Shown here piece by piece: positions 8,802 to 17,644 of a DNA stretch of 64,000 nucleotides. Position 1 is the stretch's first letter; each line of letters begins with the position of its first letter. Both the position numbers and the translations under genes were made by a program. The DNA is from Paenibacillus sp. G2S3 (lineage in GTDB: Bacteria > Bacillota > Bacilli > Paenibacillales > Paenibacillaceae), in assembly GCF_030123105.1 (NCBI RefSeq), contig NZ_CP126095.1:6448001-6512000 (forward strand), in the 5' to 3' direction. The notes beneath the pieces were generated by a model. That model ran no database searches and was not told where the DNA came from. It worked only from the letters and a program-made list of their open reading frames with translations.

Positions 8802-10004
8802 TTATCTCACTCCCAACGCAATAAAATGACTGGCATTGCCTGTAATCAATCCGCCCGCTCGGCCGAGCATGCCACAAGGCTTCCCGTTAATCACGAACAT
8901 GCCTGTCAGCAGATGAAATTCACCCTCTGATGTCGTTATCCGTGCTAAATCGGCTCTTTTTTGATACACAGTGGGGAAGAGCTGACTACTATCATAACCG
9001 TCTTCATCTTCAAGCTCTAGCGCACCGCTATCATCAAACATGCGCACCGAACCCCCTTCACGACCAAAAACAGATTTGGACACAAAGTTGCCTGAGAATA
9101 CAGGCTTATTATAAGTAGGCAAAATATAGCGCGAGATCGTCTCTCGCTCATCCTTGTCGAATAGCAGGCCCAGCTCATACATTCCCCACACCGCTGCAAC
9201 CAGCCCCTTGGACTGGAGCAATATACTGTGAGGGCCGTTAAAGAGCTGAAGATTCCCTTGCTCCACCGCATAGGCGAGGGCATCGCCGCCTTCATCCACA
9301 GCCATCCACTCTTTAGGATATAGAGCGAACATCCGCTCGATCACACGGTCCTCCCCATCCTTGAGAATTCCGTTGTCGACCCACAGATCAAGACAATCCA
9401 CACACTGGATATCGAGACCACTGTGCTTCACTAATGCTTCTATTGTACCTGAATCTTCAAGATGAGATCCATAAGCCACACAAGCTGCGGTATCTGGACG
9501 TTCTACCTGCCAAGCTGCCGCAACTTGTTCCTTCATCCCTTGATTTGGACTCTGCACACCAGCTTGCTCACAGATCCAAGGTGTAGCTATCGATGCCTCC
9601 ACATAACCTGTTGGGGTATCCGCATTCAGTTCGAGCAGCTTAATCGTCCCATCATGGGCTATGGCAAAGTCGAATCTGGCATACCGACTAATGAGTCCTT
9701 CTTCTGGCATTGGGCACCCATCAAGCATCTCCCAGAGCACAGAAGGAATTCCAAGCAGTTCATACAAATCACGCTTTAGATGTACATAGCGAACCGCTCT
9801 ATCGAGGATAGCCCAGAGTTTTGATGAGGCTTCTTCAAGCTCCTTATAAGTGTCCCTGCGCATTACAGCAATAGCATCCAACCAGTACTCTTCATCCTCA
9901 AGATCCGCCCAAGTGAACCCAAGCTCATACAACGCTTTGACCCGCGGACCTCTCTCAAGCTCAGACTGATCTAGAATTTCAAATACACTCTGCTGCTCAC
10001 TCAT
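8802..10004 (-). CDS. Glutathionylspermidine synthase-like ATP-grasp ligase
   Basis: This 400-aa enzyme belongs to the GSPS-type ATP-grasp amide ligases. E. coli Gsp joins glutathione to spermidine. Family features seen are RYARFDFAIAHDGTIKLLELNADTPTG (about residues 103-130, split here by function: Mg/ATP side and glutamate-containing loop), KSVFGREGG (phosphate-binding loop), and a C-terminal GMFVINGKPCGMLGRAGG segment. It lacks the N-terminal CHAP amidase of E. coli Gsp, so it resembles the stand-alone YjfC/YgiC proteins whose substrates are unknown. It overlaps the preceding gene by ATGA and abuts the lipoprotein gene. No spermidine synthase is in the window. An amide-forming reaction on an envelope or polyamine substrate is inferred. 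Confidence 0.85.
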   Translation of the reverse strand: MSEQQSVFEILDQSELERGPRVKALYELGFTWADLEDEEYWLDAIAVMRRDTYKELEEASSKLWAILDRAVRYVHLKRDLYELLGIPSVLWEMLDGCPMPEEGLISRYARFDFAIAHDGTIKLLELNADTPTGYVEASIATPWICEQAGVQSPNQGMKEQVAAAWQVERPDTAACVAYGSHLEDSGTIEALVKHSGLDIQCVDCLDLWVDNGILKDGEDRVIERMFALYPKEWMAVDEGGDALAYAVEQGNLQLFNGPHSILLQSKGLVAAVWGMYELGLLFDKDERETISRYILPTYNKPVFSGNFVSKSVFGREGGSVRMFDDSGALELEDEDGYDSSQLFPTVYQKRADLARITTSEGEFHLLTGMFVINGKPCGMLGRAGGLITGNASHFIALGVR

Positions 10005-10687
10005 CCGCCAAAACCACTCTTGCTTGAGCCTGATCTCGAAGAGGATTTCGAGCCTGAGCTAGATTTAGAGTTCTTCGAAGAGTTTAATCCGCTGGAAGTG
10101 CCACCGATTCCGTTCTTTGAAGAAGAACCTCTTCTCGTAATGGAGCCTGTGGAGGAAGTCGATGTTTTGGGCTTTACAACAGAACCGGGAACCTTCTTAT
10201 TCTGGAACTTCTCACTGCTATAGGTAGGCGGTTTATAAGTTGTTCTGGTGCCTCCATAATAAGTTGGACGGTCCTTAGACCATCCTCTGGAAGAGTAATT
10301 GCCACCACTGTTAAACAGCATGTGATACAGCAGCAAGTCATCCCAACCAAAGCCTGAATGATATCCACCATAGTTATTCACTACCGTCGTTCCATTATTG
10401 GTTACAACACCTTGCCCTTCCTCTTCTACCTCTTGTGCATCATCCGGATATGGAATATTCCAATCCACATTTTTATCAAAATAGGCTTTAACCTCTTCGG
10501 TAGACCAGGACACTAGCTGTGGTTCATCTCCAGAAGTATTTGCACTAGCCCCTGCGCCTCCAGGAATAAACATAGCATTCGCTAACAAAGCTATGCCTAG
10601 CGAAGTAGATAATACGCGAATGGGCTTACCATCAGAGGTGAATAATTTGGATACCGCTAATTCCTTATCCTTTTCATCTTTAGACAT
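10001..10687 (-). CDS. Membrane/exported protein with Gly/Ser/Lys-rich tail
   Basis: The 228-aa protein has one hydrophobic segment (about residues 28-45, STSLGIALLANAMFIPGG), an acidic linker, then a low-complexity tail of Gly, Ser, Tyr, Lys and Arg with SSRGW, a long GSSSK-type run and a terminal SGFGG. A strong GGAAGGAG-like site precedes the ATG. It ends in a 4-nt overlap with the GSPS-like gene. Enterobacterial YgiB/YjfM, which also neighbour GSPS-like YgiC/YjfC, likewise end in low-complexity GFG-rich tails, so this may be a functional counterpart without clear homology. I do not recognise a family. The tail looks disordered and could be the ligase target. Confidence 0.7.
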   Translation of the reverse strand: MSKDEKDKELAVSKLFTSDGKPIRVLSTSLGIALLANAMFIPGGAGASANTSGDEPQLVSWSTEEVKAYFDKNVDWNIPYPDDAQEVEEEGQGVVTNNGTTVVNNYGGYHSGFGWDDLLLYHMLFNSGGNYSSRGWSKDRPTYYGGTRTTYKPPTYSSEKFQNKKVPGSVVKPKTSTSSTGSITRRGSSSKNGIGGTSSGLNSSKNSKSSSGSKSSSRSGSSKSGFGG

Positions 10688-10714
10688 CGTAAGGTTCTCC
10701 TTCCCTTATCTCAA

Positions 10715-10930
10715 TCATTCGTTGTGCATCGGAACAAGCAAAAGCTCCAGCTTGCCTTCATCTACATTCAGCCGTCCTTCAACCGTTTCATACTCAACAC
10801 TGCCAACGACAATATAATTGACATGCTCTAGTGCTGCGATCATATTCATGCTCCAAGTGCGTTCCTCAATGACTCGCAGCCCGCCTTCCGGCATTTTTTC
10901 AAATAAGATTACATTCATCCCATTGTCCAT
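10715..10930 (-). CDS. Small conserved-looking protein heading the GSPS-like operon
   Basis: This is a 71-aa soluble protein of alternating beta-like segments with no TM segment. I chose the ATG at 10930 because AAGGAAGG lies about 10 nt upstream; an in-frame ATG at 10939 is only 1 nt from that site. It lies 27 bp before the Gly/Ser-rich gene and heads the operon. I do not recognise the family. Small beta-rich proteins of this kind accompany DUF350/GSPS genes elsewhere, but that is only context. Confidence 0.65.
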   Translation of the reverse strand: MDNGMNVILFEKMPEGGLRVIEERTWSMNMIAALEHVNYIVVGSVEYETVEGRLNVDEGKLELLLVPMHNE

Positions 10931-10997
10931 TATTACCATTCCTTCCTTAGTTCTGCTATAGCATCTGATACGTCTTTAATACCTTTTCGTTTCAGTT

Positions 10998-12353
10998 CTA
11001 AGCATGCGTAGACTGCCCAGCTTTACTCTTGGCGTCAGAACGTCTATATAAGAGCAGAATTCCTAACGAACACAAGCTGACGAGGAGCAGTACGCCGTAT
11101 ACATGCTGATATGCTTTTGCAGGAGAGATATCACGCTGAGCATGTAGCAAAAGTCCGCAGACTGCGACTGATACAGAACCTCCAAAGAATTGAACCAGCT
11201 GTAAAAGTCCCATGCCAGAACCAATCCAAGTCCTTGGCAGAACTATAGAAGCTTCATTGTTTAAAGATGCCATTGTAGCTGAGAAGGCGGGAGAGAAGCA
11301 TAGATAACCCAGCATTAGAACCACAGGTGATACAGAAAGATTCAGGGCAAACACAGCCATAACAGCTGCAAGGATACAATGTCCAATCACTAAGAAGCGT
11401 ATATTACCGTACCGATCAATAAAACGCCCCACATAACGAGTCAAAAATGCAGATAATAGTGCTCCTGGTGCGATAAACAAACCAATCATCAGCGCTGATT
11501 TATCGAACAGATTTGCGAGTGCAAGCGGTATCAAGAACAAGTTCCCTAAGTTCAGCACCAGAATACAAAAGCCTATGGCAACCAGCTTCAAGTATCCCGG
11601 CATGGTAAGTAGCTGTGGATTAATAAATGATTCCTTGACCTTCTTCAGATGTACGGCATGCACGATAATAGACGCTACACCCAACGCTAGCCATATAAGC
11701 GACTGAGTAGTTACAGCTACCAGCAGACTTGCCGCATTTACAACAGTCAGCGCCGCTCCCAGGATGTCAAAGCTTGCAGGCTGTGGCTGTTCCTTAGGCA
11801 ATAACCGTAGCAGTACGGGCAGCACGATAAGCACAAGGCAAGTAATGCCAAACAATCCGTTCCACCCAAAGTACTGACTGATAACACCTCCGACAATAGG
11901 ACCCAAGCCAAAGGCCATTGCACTACCGGCCGAGATCATCGCAATAGCAGCGCCGCGTCTTTCAATCGGAACGTAGCGACTGGCGAGTACAAGCCCCAAT
12001 CCAGCCATGGATCCGGCACCCGCAGATTGTAAGATTCTCGTAATCAATAGCATATTAAAGTCATGTGCGAACAATCCAACCACTGATGCTGTCCCAAGTG
12101 TAATTAAGCCGATGGTCAAGAGCTTACGAATCGGCACCAAGTCGGATAACCGGCTATAAATAACCGTCGATAATGCATATCCAATCGAATAGCTGGAAAT
12201 GACCCATGAGCCTAGGTCAGCAGAAATTTGGAGATCCTGAATAATCGTTGGAAGCGATACATTAAACATTGTTGTGTTCATCACTACAATAAAGAGGCAC
12301 ATCGTCCATAATGGCATGACTATTTTATCATTCATTACTGCTTTCTCGTTCAT
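10998..12353 (-). CDS. MFS drug/metabolite exporter (DHA family)
   Basis: The 451-aa protein has 12-14 TM segments. The first TM motif FIVVMNTTMFNVSLPTI and the DHA2-like SWVISSYSIGYALSTVIYSRLSD loop place it in the drug:H+ antiporter group. Motif C-like glycine/proline residues appear in GLGPIVGGVISQYFGW. It is similar in organisation to QacA/TetA(L)-type exporters, although total length is nearer 12-14 TM borderline forms. It is flanked by other minus-strand genes with no obvious partner, and no terminator was seen before cdaR. The substrate cannot be inferred. Confidence 0.85.
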   Translation of the reverse strand: MNEKAVMNDKIVMPLWTMCLFIVVMNTTMFNVSLPTIIQDLQISADLGSWVISSYSIGYALSTVIYSRLSDLVPIRKLLTIGLITLGTASVVGLFAHDFNMLLITRILQSAGAGSMAGLGLVLASRYVPIERRGAAIAMISAGSAMAFGLGPIVGGVISQYFGWNGLFGITCLVLIVLPVLLRLLPKEQPQPASFDILGAALTVVNAASLLVAVTTQSLIWLALGVASIIVHAVHLKKVKESFINPQLLTMPGYLKLVAIGFCILVLNLGNLFLIPLALANLFDKSALMIGLFIAPGALLSAFLTRYVGRFIDRYGNIRFLVIGHCILAAVMAVFALNLSVSPVVLMLGYLCFSPAFSATMASLNNEASIVLPRTWIGSGMGLLQLVQFFGGSVSVAVCGLLLHAQRDISPAKAYQHVYGVLLLVSLCSLGILLLYRRSDAKSKAGQSTHA

Positions 12354-12439
12354 TCCTGTTCCATCCCTGTCCTAATTTATCTATACGTTCCAAACTAATT
12401 TTATGCCTATAAAAAGAGGTTGGCAATTAGAATAAGGAA

Positions 12440-13480
12440 TTACTTGCGCCACATCAATCCACATATCAGTTCGAACAACTCTATATAGTTGCGTGGATTT
12501 TTACCCGTCAATGTATGAATGCGGTTAAGTCGGTAGTTCAGTGTATTTCGGTGAATATTCAACTTTTGTACTGTTCGATTATGATCTCCATTCTCCGTAA
12601 TAAATACTTGCAGTGTTTCAATCAGACCCGTCTTGTCTCCCGACTGATCCAGAAAAGCATAAATCACACCAGGCCGTTCATCGCCTTCATAGTCATAGGA
12701 TAAATGTATTAGAAATCTCAGTTCTGCATAGGTGTATAGCTTTTTGAGTGGATCAACTCTACTGCCAATATGAATGGCCGCCTGTGCCTGTTCCAACGAA
12801 TAAGCCGCTAGCTCCTCTGCCTCACCCGAGCCAATTCGTCCCACATCACTGCACGCACTAAGTTTTCCTATCAGCTCTTTATAGAGAAACCCGTCTGTGA
12901 TGAAAAAAACTGCCTTATCATTCTCCAAATTCCAGTAATGCGGATAGGATCTAAATACGTTTCTGAACTCTTTCCCATTCACGTCTCCATCTACCAAGAT
13001 GGCCCAGCATTTCTTCTTGAGATCAAGTCCATAGCTACTCGCCCGCTCTAGAAATTCAAGATCATATGCTCCTTTGCGATAAGACAATTCATGATAAAAT
13101 TTCACACGCTTTACTCTGTCATCCTGTTCCTGCTTATTCCTTGCCTCCTGCTCTATAAGTAAAATGGTAGTAACCCTGACTAGCTTGCTAAACGGCCTAA
13201 CCACATCCGGATGTCCCGTAATGCCTACCACACCCAAAACTTTATGGTCTATAATAATGGGTTCATTCACCCCTGGCTTCATGCCAATACCATCCTCGTA
13301 CACTTCAAAGACATGCCCACTTTGAATAGCTATTCTCGCTCCCTCATGTAAGGTTCCAACCCGTTTCAGATCTCCACTCCCTACAATAAAGCCGTTCTCA
13401 TCCATAACATTAATGTTATATGGAACTACGCTCATCATTTCCTGTGCAATTTGTCCTGCGAGTGATTTCGATATCTTCAT
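12440..13480 (-). CDS. cdaR: CdaR-type sugar diacid/glycerate regulator
   Basis: The 346-aa protein has an N-terminal diacid-recognition domain (SLAGQIAQEMMSVVPYNINVMD, then GHPDVVRPFSKLVR) and a C-terminal PucR-type helix-turn-helix (about residues 290-340, VQKLNIHRNTLNYRLNRI). E. coli CdaR activates genes for glucarate, galactarate and glycerate use, and a CdaR-like protein controls glycolate or glycerate genes in Bacillus. It follows glycerate kinase and a GntP-type permease on the same strand, separated by a hairpin, so control of that unit is very likely. A GGAGGTAAAGAG site supports the start. The perfect palindrome at 16231-16246 is a candidate binding site. Confidence 0.85.
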   Translation of the reverse strand: MKISKSLAGQIAQEMMSVVPYNINVMDENGFIVGSGDLKRVGTLHEGARIAIQSGHVFEVYEDGIGMKPGVNEPIIIDHKVLGVVGITGHPDVVRPFSKLVRVTTILLIEQEARNKQEQDDRVKRVKFYHELSYRKGAYDLEFLERASSYGLDLKKKCWAILVDGDVNGKEFRNVFRSYPHYWNLENDKAVFFITDGFLYKELIGKLSACSDVGRIGSGEAEELAAYSLEQAQAAIHIGSRVDPLKKLYTYAELRFLIHLSYDYEGDERPGVIYAFLDQSGDKTGLIETLQVFITENGDHNRTVQKLNIHRNTLNYRLNRIHTLTGKNPRNYIELFELICGLMWRK

Positions 13481-13543
13481 CTCTTTACCTCCTGCTCCCG
13501 TATATTCTACTCAGAAATCCTCTTCCTTAAAAATAAACAAGAA

Positions 13544-13600
13544 GAAACGGTTGTCGTCCTTAAAAGACGATAACCGTTTCTCGTAGAATATAAGGATGAT
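13544..13600 (-). terminator. Terminator-like hairpin after glxK, also repeat copy C
   Basis: The plus strand reads GAAACGGTT-GTCGTC...GACGAT-AACCGTTTC, a near-perfect long stem. On the minus strand it is followed by a T-rich stretch, so it can end glxK transcription before cdaR. Its core CGTCCTT...GACGATAACCGTTT and trailing AATATAAGGAT also match copies A and B of the repeat family. Confidence 0.65.
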
Positions 13601-13628
13601 GCAATCTCTCCGTCGCTCTCTATAATGA

Positions 13629-14777
13629 TCAGCCTTGTTTCAGCATGACTAACCGGGCCACGTTCTCAGCGGATCTTTCCAGATTCTCCTGCCCTTTCTT
13701 CAAGGCATCCTCCAATGTAGCCGCACCGGGCATAATGCCGAAAATAGCATCGATTCCTTTATCATACAGCACTTCTGTCTGGTCGCCGATCCGTCCCGCG
13801 AAGGCCAAAACGGGTTTATTATATTTCTTAGCGACCTGGGCAACGCCTAGCGGTGTCTTGCCATATTGGGTCTGGAAGTCGATGCTTCCTTCCCCGGTCC
13901 ACACCATATCAGCCTGTTGCACCTTTTCTTCAAGTCCGGTGTAGTCAATGACAAGCTCAATGCCCTTTTTCAACACCCCGTTTAAGAACACTACCAGTCC
14001 TGCACCAAGTCCACCGGCTGCACCCGCTCCAGGCATATCCATAATATCGATTCCTAGCTGTTCCTTGATGACACTCGCATAATGCTGAAGATTACTGTCG
14101 AGCTGTTTGATCATCTCTGAAGATGCACCCTTTTGCGGACCAAATACGTTAGAAGCTCCCGTTGGACCACATAATGGATTCGTAACATCACAGGCCACTT
14201 CAACCTGCACATCCTTCAGGCGAGGGTCAAATTCACTCAAATCTATACTTGCTAATCTGCCAAGCTCACCGCCGCCAAATAACAGTTCATTCCCCTCTTC
14301 GTCCAGAAGTCTGCCGCCTAGCGCTTGAACCATCCCGGCGCCTCCATCATTAGTGGCACTACCACCGATGCCAATTAGCAGTTTGCTGACACCACGGTCG
14401 AGACAGGCCTTGATTAATTGTCCTGTTCCGTAAGTTGTTGTAATCATAGGGTTACGTTCCTCAGGCGATACCAGCTGAATGCCGCTCGCGCTGGCCATTT
14501 CCAGTACACCTGTCAATCCATCACCTGTAATTCCGTAGGATGCGCTAACTTCATTGCCGAGAGGGTCTTTAACTTTAGTAATATATACGGTACCCTCGGT
14601 TGCATCGACCAAGGACTGCATCGTTCCTTCGCCGCCGTCCGCCATAGGTACATGAATACAATTTATATTAGAATTCACTTTATGAATGCCTCTTTCCATG
14701 GCTTCACAAGCCTCTTTAGCTGTCATGCTTTCTTTGAAAGAATCCGGTGCCAGTACGATAACCAGGTCTTTTTTCAT
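13629..14777 (-). CDS. glxK: Glycerate kinase
   Basis: This 382-aa member of glycerate kinase family 1 phosphorylates glycerate, giving 2- or 3-phosphoglycerate. Recognised motifs are APDSFKESMTAKEA at the N-terminus, PMADGGEGT, the glycine-rich GIGGSATNDGGAGM (about residue 136), and late PVLAFAGRIGD. The length equals GarK/GlxK. It lies 34 bp after the gntP-type permease gene with an AAAGGGACGG site, forming a two-gene transport-kinase operon that delivers external glycerate to lower glycolysis. The CdaR gene follows behind a hairpin. Confidence 0.95.
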   Translation of the reverse strand: MKKDLVIVLAPDSFKESMTAKEACEAMERGIHKVNSNINCIHVPMADGGEGTMQSLVDATEGTVYITKVKDPLGNEVSASYGITGDGLTGVLEMASASGIQLVSPEERNPMITTTYGTGQLIKACLDRGVSKLLIGIGGSATNDGGAGMVQALGGRLLDEEGNELLFGGGELGRLASIDLSEFDPRLKDVQVEVACDVTNPLCGPTGASNVFGPQKGASSEMIKQLDSNLQHYASVIKEQLGIDIMDMPGAGAAGGLGAGLVVFLNGVLKKGIELVIDYTGLEEKVQQADMVWTGEGSIDFQTQYGKTPLGVAQVAKKYNKPVLAFAGRIGDQTEVLYDKGIDAIFGIMPGAATLEDALKKGQENLERSAENVARLVMLKQG

Positions 14778-14811
14778 AGAATATCCGTCCCTTTCTAGTT
14801 AGAGATAATCA

Positions 14812-16110
14812 TTATAGGATGAAGCCGTATAATATAGTAGCGACGATAGCCATCGTCAGACCCACGAGACTTTCATAAGGAATCAGTGACATCCGGTCCT
14901 TGATGTTCATCTTAACGGATTCTGCAGTGACGTGGAAGAAGTTACCATGTGGCAAATGGTCAATCACTGTAGCCCCGGTATGCACCATAATCGCCGCATT
15001 AAGTGGCGCTGTGCCCATAGATAGAATAGCGGGGCCGAACGATCCGGCAGCCACAATAGACGCCGTAGATGTGGACGCTGTAGCGGCCGCCATCAAGATA
15101 CCTGCAATCGGAGCTAGGATGGTTCCGGAGATTCCCATAGCTGTAATTGCATCAACAACCGTAGCACTTAAGTCAGACTTTGAGATAATACCAGCGATGG
15201 CACCGGCACCAATCAGGATAATGGCTGTACCCGTCATTTTGTTCAGACCGGATGTTGTAAAGGAAATGATGTTCTTCGTCTGTTTCATAGCAATCAGTCC
15301 AATAATACCGGCAAGAGGCAAGATGATCATAGAATCGACTTTAAAGGATTTCAGCAATTCGATATTCAGAATGTTTCCGACTGGATTAATGGCCAGAAGC
15401 AAAATAGCGACAACCGGAGCGACGATAGCACGGCCAAAGCTTGGTTTAACCTTAGTAGCATCTTCCTCTTTCGTTACAACATCGCCGTCTGCGATTTTCA
15501 CACCTTTGTTGACTAGGAGATTAGCAATAATAACAGTGACAATCAAACCCGCAATGGCTGGGATGAATCCATGGATCATGACCTGAGCCAAATCTACATC
15601 AAAGCCCTTCGCTACGGCGATCGTGTTTGGGTTTGGAGAAATAATATTACCTGCTTTACCGCCACCAACCAGAGCGAGCAGTAAGGCTGTTTTGGAAATA
15701 CCGATTTTTTTACCCACCGACAAGGCAATTGGAGCGACGATAATGATCGCTACCGTGATGAATACACCAACTGCTGTAATAATCATAGTAGCTAATGCTA
15801 TAGACAATAAGGCTTTCTTTTCGCCAAGCTTGTCTACAATAGTCTCGGCCATTCGTTCAGCTGCGCCTGATTCAATCAGTACCCCCGCCAGCACACCAGC
15901 CGCGAGTACACGTACAACTGCACCCATTACACTATTCGTTCCATCGATAATGTACTGCACCGTTTCTGCAATAGAAGCGCCGCCCAATATCCCACCGGCA
16001 ATCGCGCCTAAAAAGAGTGCGTAAACCGGATTAACCTTTTTGAAAATCAATACTACGGCTATTATCAGTCCTGCAACAGCGCCCATCCAGTTAATTACTG
16101 TGCCTTCCAT
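14812..16110 (-). CDS. GntP-family gluconate/glycerate:H+ permease
   Basis: The 432-aa protein has about 12-14 hydrophobic segments and GntP signatures: GAIAGGILGG, SPNPNTIAVAKGF (loop with conserved Asn/Pro), and MVHTGATVIDHLPHGNFFH near residue 375. GntP transporters carry gluconate and related hydroxy-acids; coupling to glycerate kinase and CdaR makes glycerate the likely substrate. The start ATG has an AAGGGGGCAA site. Upstream lie a cre-like site and a 16-bp palindrome, suggesting catabolite repression and specific induction. Confidence 0.9.
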   Translation of the reverse strand: MEGTVINWMGAVAGLIIAVVLIFKKVNPVYALFLGAIAGGILGGASIAETVQYIIDGTNSVMGAVVRVLAAGVLAGVLIESGAAERMAETIVDKLGEKKALLSIALATMIITAVGVFITVAIIIVAPIALSVGKKIGISKTALLLALVGGGKAGNIISPNPNTIAVAKGFDVDLAQVMIHGFIPAIAGLIVTVIIANLLVNKGVKIADGDVVTKEEDATKVKPSFGRAIVAPVVAILLLAINPVGNILNIELLKSFKVDSMIILPLAGIIGLIAMKQTKNIISFTTSGLNKMTGTAIILIGAGAIAGIISKSDLSATVVDAITAMGISGTILAPIAGILMAAATASTSTASIVAAGSFGPAILSMGTAPLNAAIMVHTGATVIDHLPHGNFFHVTAESVKMNIKDRMSLIPYESLVGLTMAIVATILYGFIL

Positions 16111-16160
16111 CTCTAGTTGCCCCCTTAATATAAAAGTATGACACTATAAAGTGTGTGTTT

Positions 16161-16174
16161 TGATAACGCTTTCT
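16161..16174. promoter_or_regulatory. cre-like catabolite-repression site upstream of gntP-glxK
   Basis: TGATAACGCTTTCT matches 13 of 14 positions of the CcpA box TGWNANCGNTNWCA. It lies about 50-65 bp before the permease start, a fitting place for repression by glucose. Confidence 0.6.
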
Positions 16175-16230
16175 AAACTGAGTATACTGCGCTTACAAAC
16201 TCAATTATATTGACGGGACAACCTATTTTT

Positions 16231-16246
16231 TTGTGCATATGCACAA
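16231..16246. promoter_or_regulatory. Perfect 16-bp palindrome, candidate CdaR operator
   Basis: TTGTGCATATGCACAA is identical to its reverse complement and sits about 120 bp upstream of the permease start. That position suits an activator such as CdaR. The assignment to CdaR is inferred from location only. Confidence 0.5.
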
Positions 16247-16258
16247 GCTCTAAGTATG

Positions 16259-16302
16259 AAAAAAAAGGCCAAGCTTAGGTTTATACTTCACCCAGCTTGG
16301 CC
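16259..16302 (-). terminator. Terminator downstream of pbuX
   Basis: GGCCAAGCT and AGCTTGGCC form a stem, with a run of T residues on the minus strand immediately past it. Confidence 0.85.
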
Positions 16303-16324
16303 TTTTATCATGAAACAAATACGT

Positions 16325-17644
16325 TTAGGAAACTTGAGATTCCTTAGCAAGAACAGGTACGGTGTTATCCTTCACCTGCACATCATCCTTTGTCTTGGAG
16401 AGGACAATGTTCAGCACAATCGCTGTAAGCGAACCGGATACGATACCGTTCTGCAGCAGCATCCGAGCAAATTCAGGCAGCTCTGCGAACATTGCAGGAA
16501 GTGTTGCTGAACCTAAGCCAACAGCGATACTGCATGCAGCAATCAGTAGATTACCGTCCTTACGCAGATCCACATCGGATAGAATGGATATTCCGGAAAC
16601 AGCAACCGATCCGAACATAACAATCATCGCTCCACCAAGTACGGCATTCGGTACGATCGTCGTCAAAGCAGCCAGCTTAGGCAATAGTCCTAATACAATC
16701 ATGATCCCGCCAGCGGCAAAAATAACGTTACGAGTCTTAATACGAGACAGCGAAATCAAACCCACATTTTGAGAAAAGGCCGTGTATGGGAAAGCATTAA
16801 AGATTCCGCCCAGCATAATGGCTACTCCCTCAGAACGTAGTCCGTTTACGATCTGCTTCTGTTCAACTTTTTGATCAATTACTTTACCTACTGCAAAATA
16901 AACCCCAGTAGACTCCACCATACTAACAATATTAACGATGATCATAGTGAAGATTGCAGTAAGACTGAACTCAGGCCATCCGAAGTAGAACGGCTGTGCG
17001 ATGCTCACCCAAGAAGCGTCACCTACCGTAGAAAAGTTAACGATACCCATTCCATAAGCAATAGCCGTACCTACCACAAGACCTACCAAAACTGAGATCG
17101 AGCGCAGGAATCCAGTGGCGAAACGGTTAACTGCTAAAATGACAAGTAGTGTAATCAGTGCAAGCAACAAATTGCGGGGTTGTCCAAAATCAGCGCTGCC
17201 TTCTCCGCCAGCAACGTTATTCATGGCTACTGGAATCAGAGATAGCCCGATAATGGTCACGACAGAACCCGTTACAATGGTCGGGAAGAACTTCAGCAGC
17301 TTCCCATAAAGCGGGGCCGCAAGAACAACGAACAAACCGGAAATAATAATCGCACCGTACGCAGTCGCCAGATTATGTGTTGAGGCAATCGCAATAATCG
17401 GACCAACCGCTGTAAAGGTACATCCAAGAATAACTGGGAGTCTGCTACCAAAATACTTGGTGCCCATAATTTGCAGTAATGTAGCCAATCCGCAAGTGAA
17501 CAAATCAGCTGCGATGAGGTAGGCCATTTGAGTCCCATTTAGCTTCAAGGCGCCCCCAACAATCAGCGGTACAATTACTGCTCCTGCATACATGGCTAGT
17601 ACATGCTGAAGACCTAACGTAAATACCTTTTGCTTGCTTAACAT
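16325..17644 (-). CDS. pbuX: Xanthine permease (NCS2 family)
   Basis: The 439-aa protein has about 14 TM segments. NCS2 features are QHVLAMYAGAVIVPLI in TM1, the central FSLTAIFTMIIVNIVSMVESTGVYFAVG, and AFPYTAFSQNVGLISLSRIKTR with the family's Asn-Val-Gly. It imports xanthine with H+. The start overlaps the end of xpt by 7 nt, the same gene order as the B. subtilis xpt-pbuX operon, and is controlled by the guanine riboswitch upstream. A strong terminator follows. Confidence 0.93.
   Translation of the reverse strand: MLSKQKVFTLGLQHVLAMYAGAVIVPLIVGGALKLNGTQMAYLIAADLFTCGLATLLQIMGTKYFGSRLPVILGCTFTAVGPIIAIASTHNLATAYGAIIISGLFVVLAAPLYGKLLKFFPTIVTGSVVTIIGLSLIPVAMNNVAGGEGSADFGQPRNLLLALITLLVILAVNRFATGFLRSISVLVGLVVGTAIAYGMGIVNFSTVGDASWVSIAQPFYFGWPEFSLTAIFTMIIVNIVSMVESTGVYFAVGKVIDQKVEQKQIVNGLRSEGVAIMLGGIFNAFPYTAFSQNVGLISLSRIKTRNVIFAAGGIMIVLGLLPKLAALTTIVPNAVLGGAMIVMFGSVAVSGISILSDVDLRKDGNLLIAACSIAVGLGSATLPAMFAELPEFARMLLQNGIVSGSLTAIVLNIVLSKTKDDVQVKDNTVPVLAKESQVS

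Noticed and set aside
14900..15586. 228-aa open frame on the plus strand
   Set aside because: It lies antisense within the gntP-type permease gene. Its composition reflects the reverse of a hydrophobic coding frame, and there is no ribosome site.
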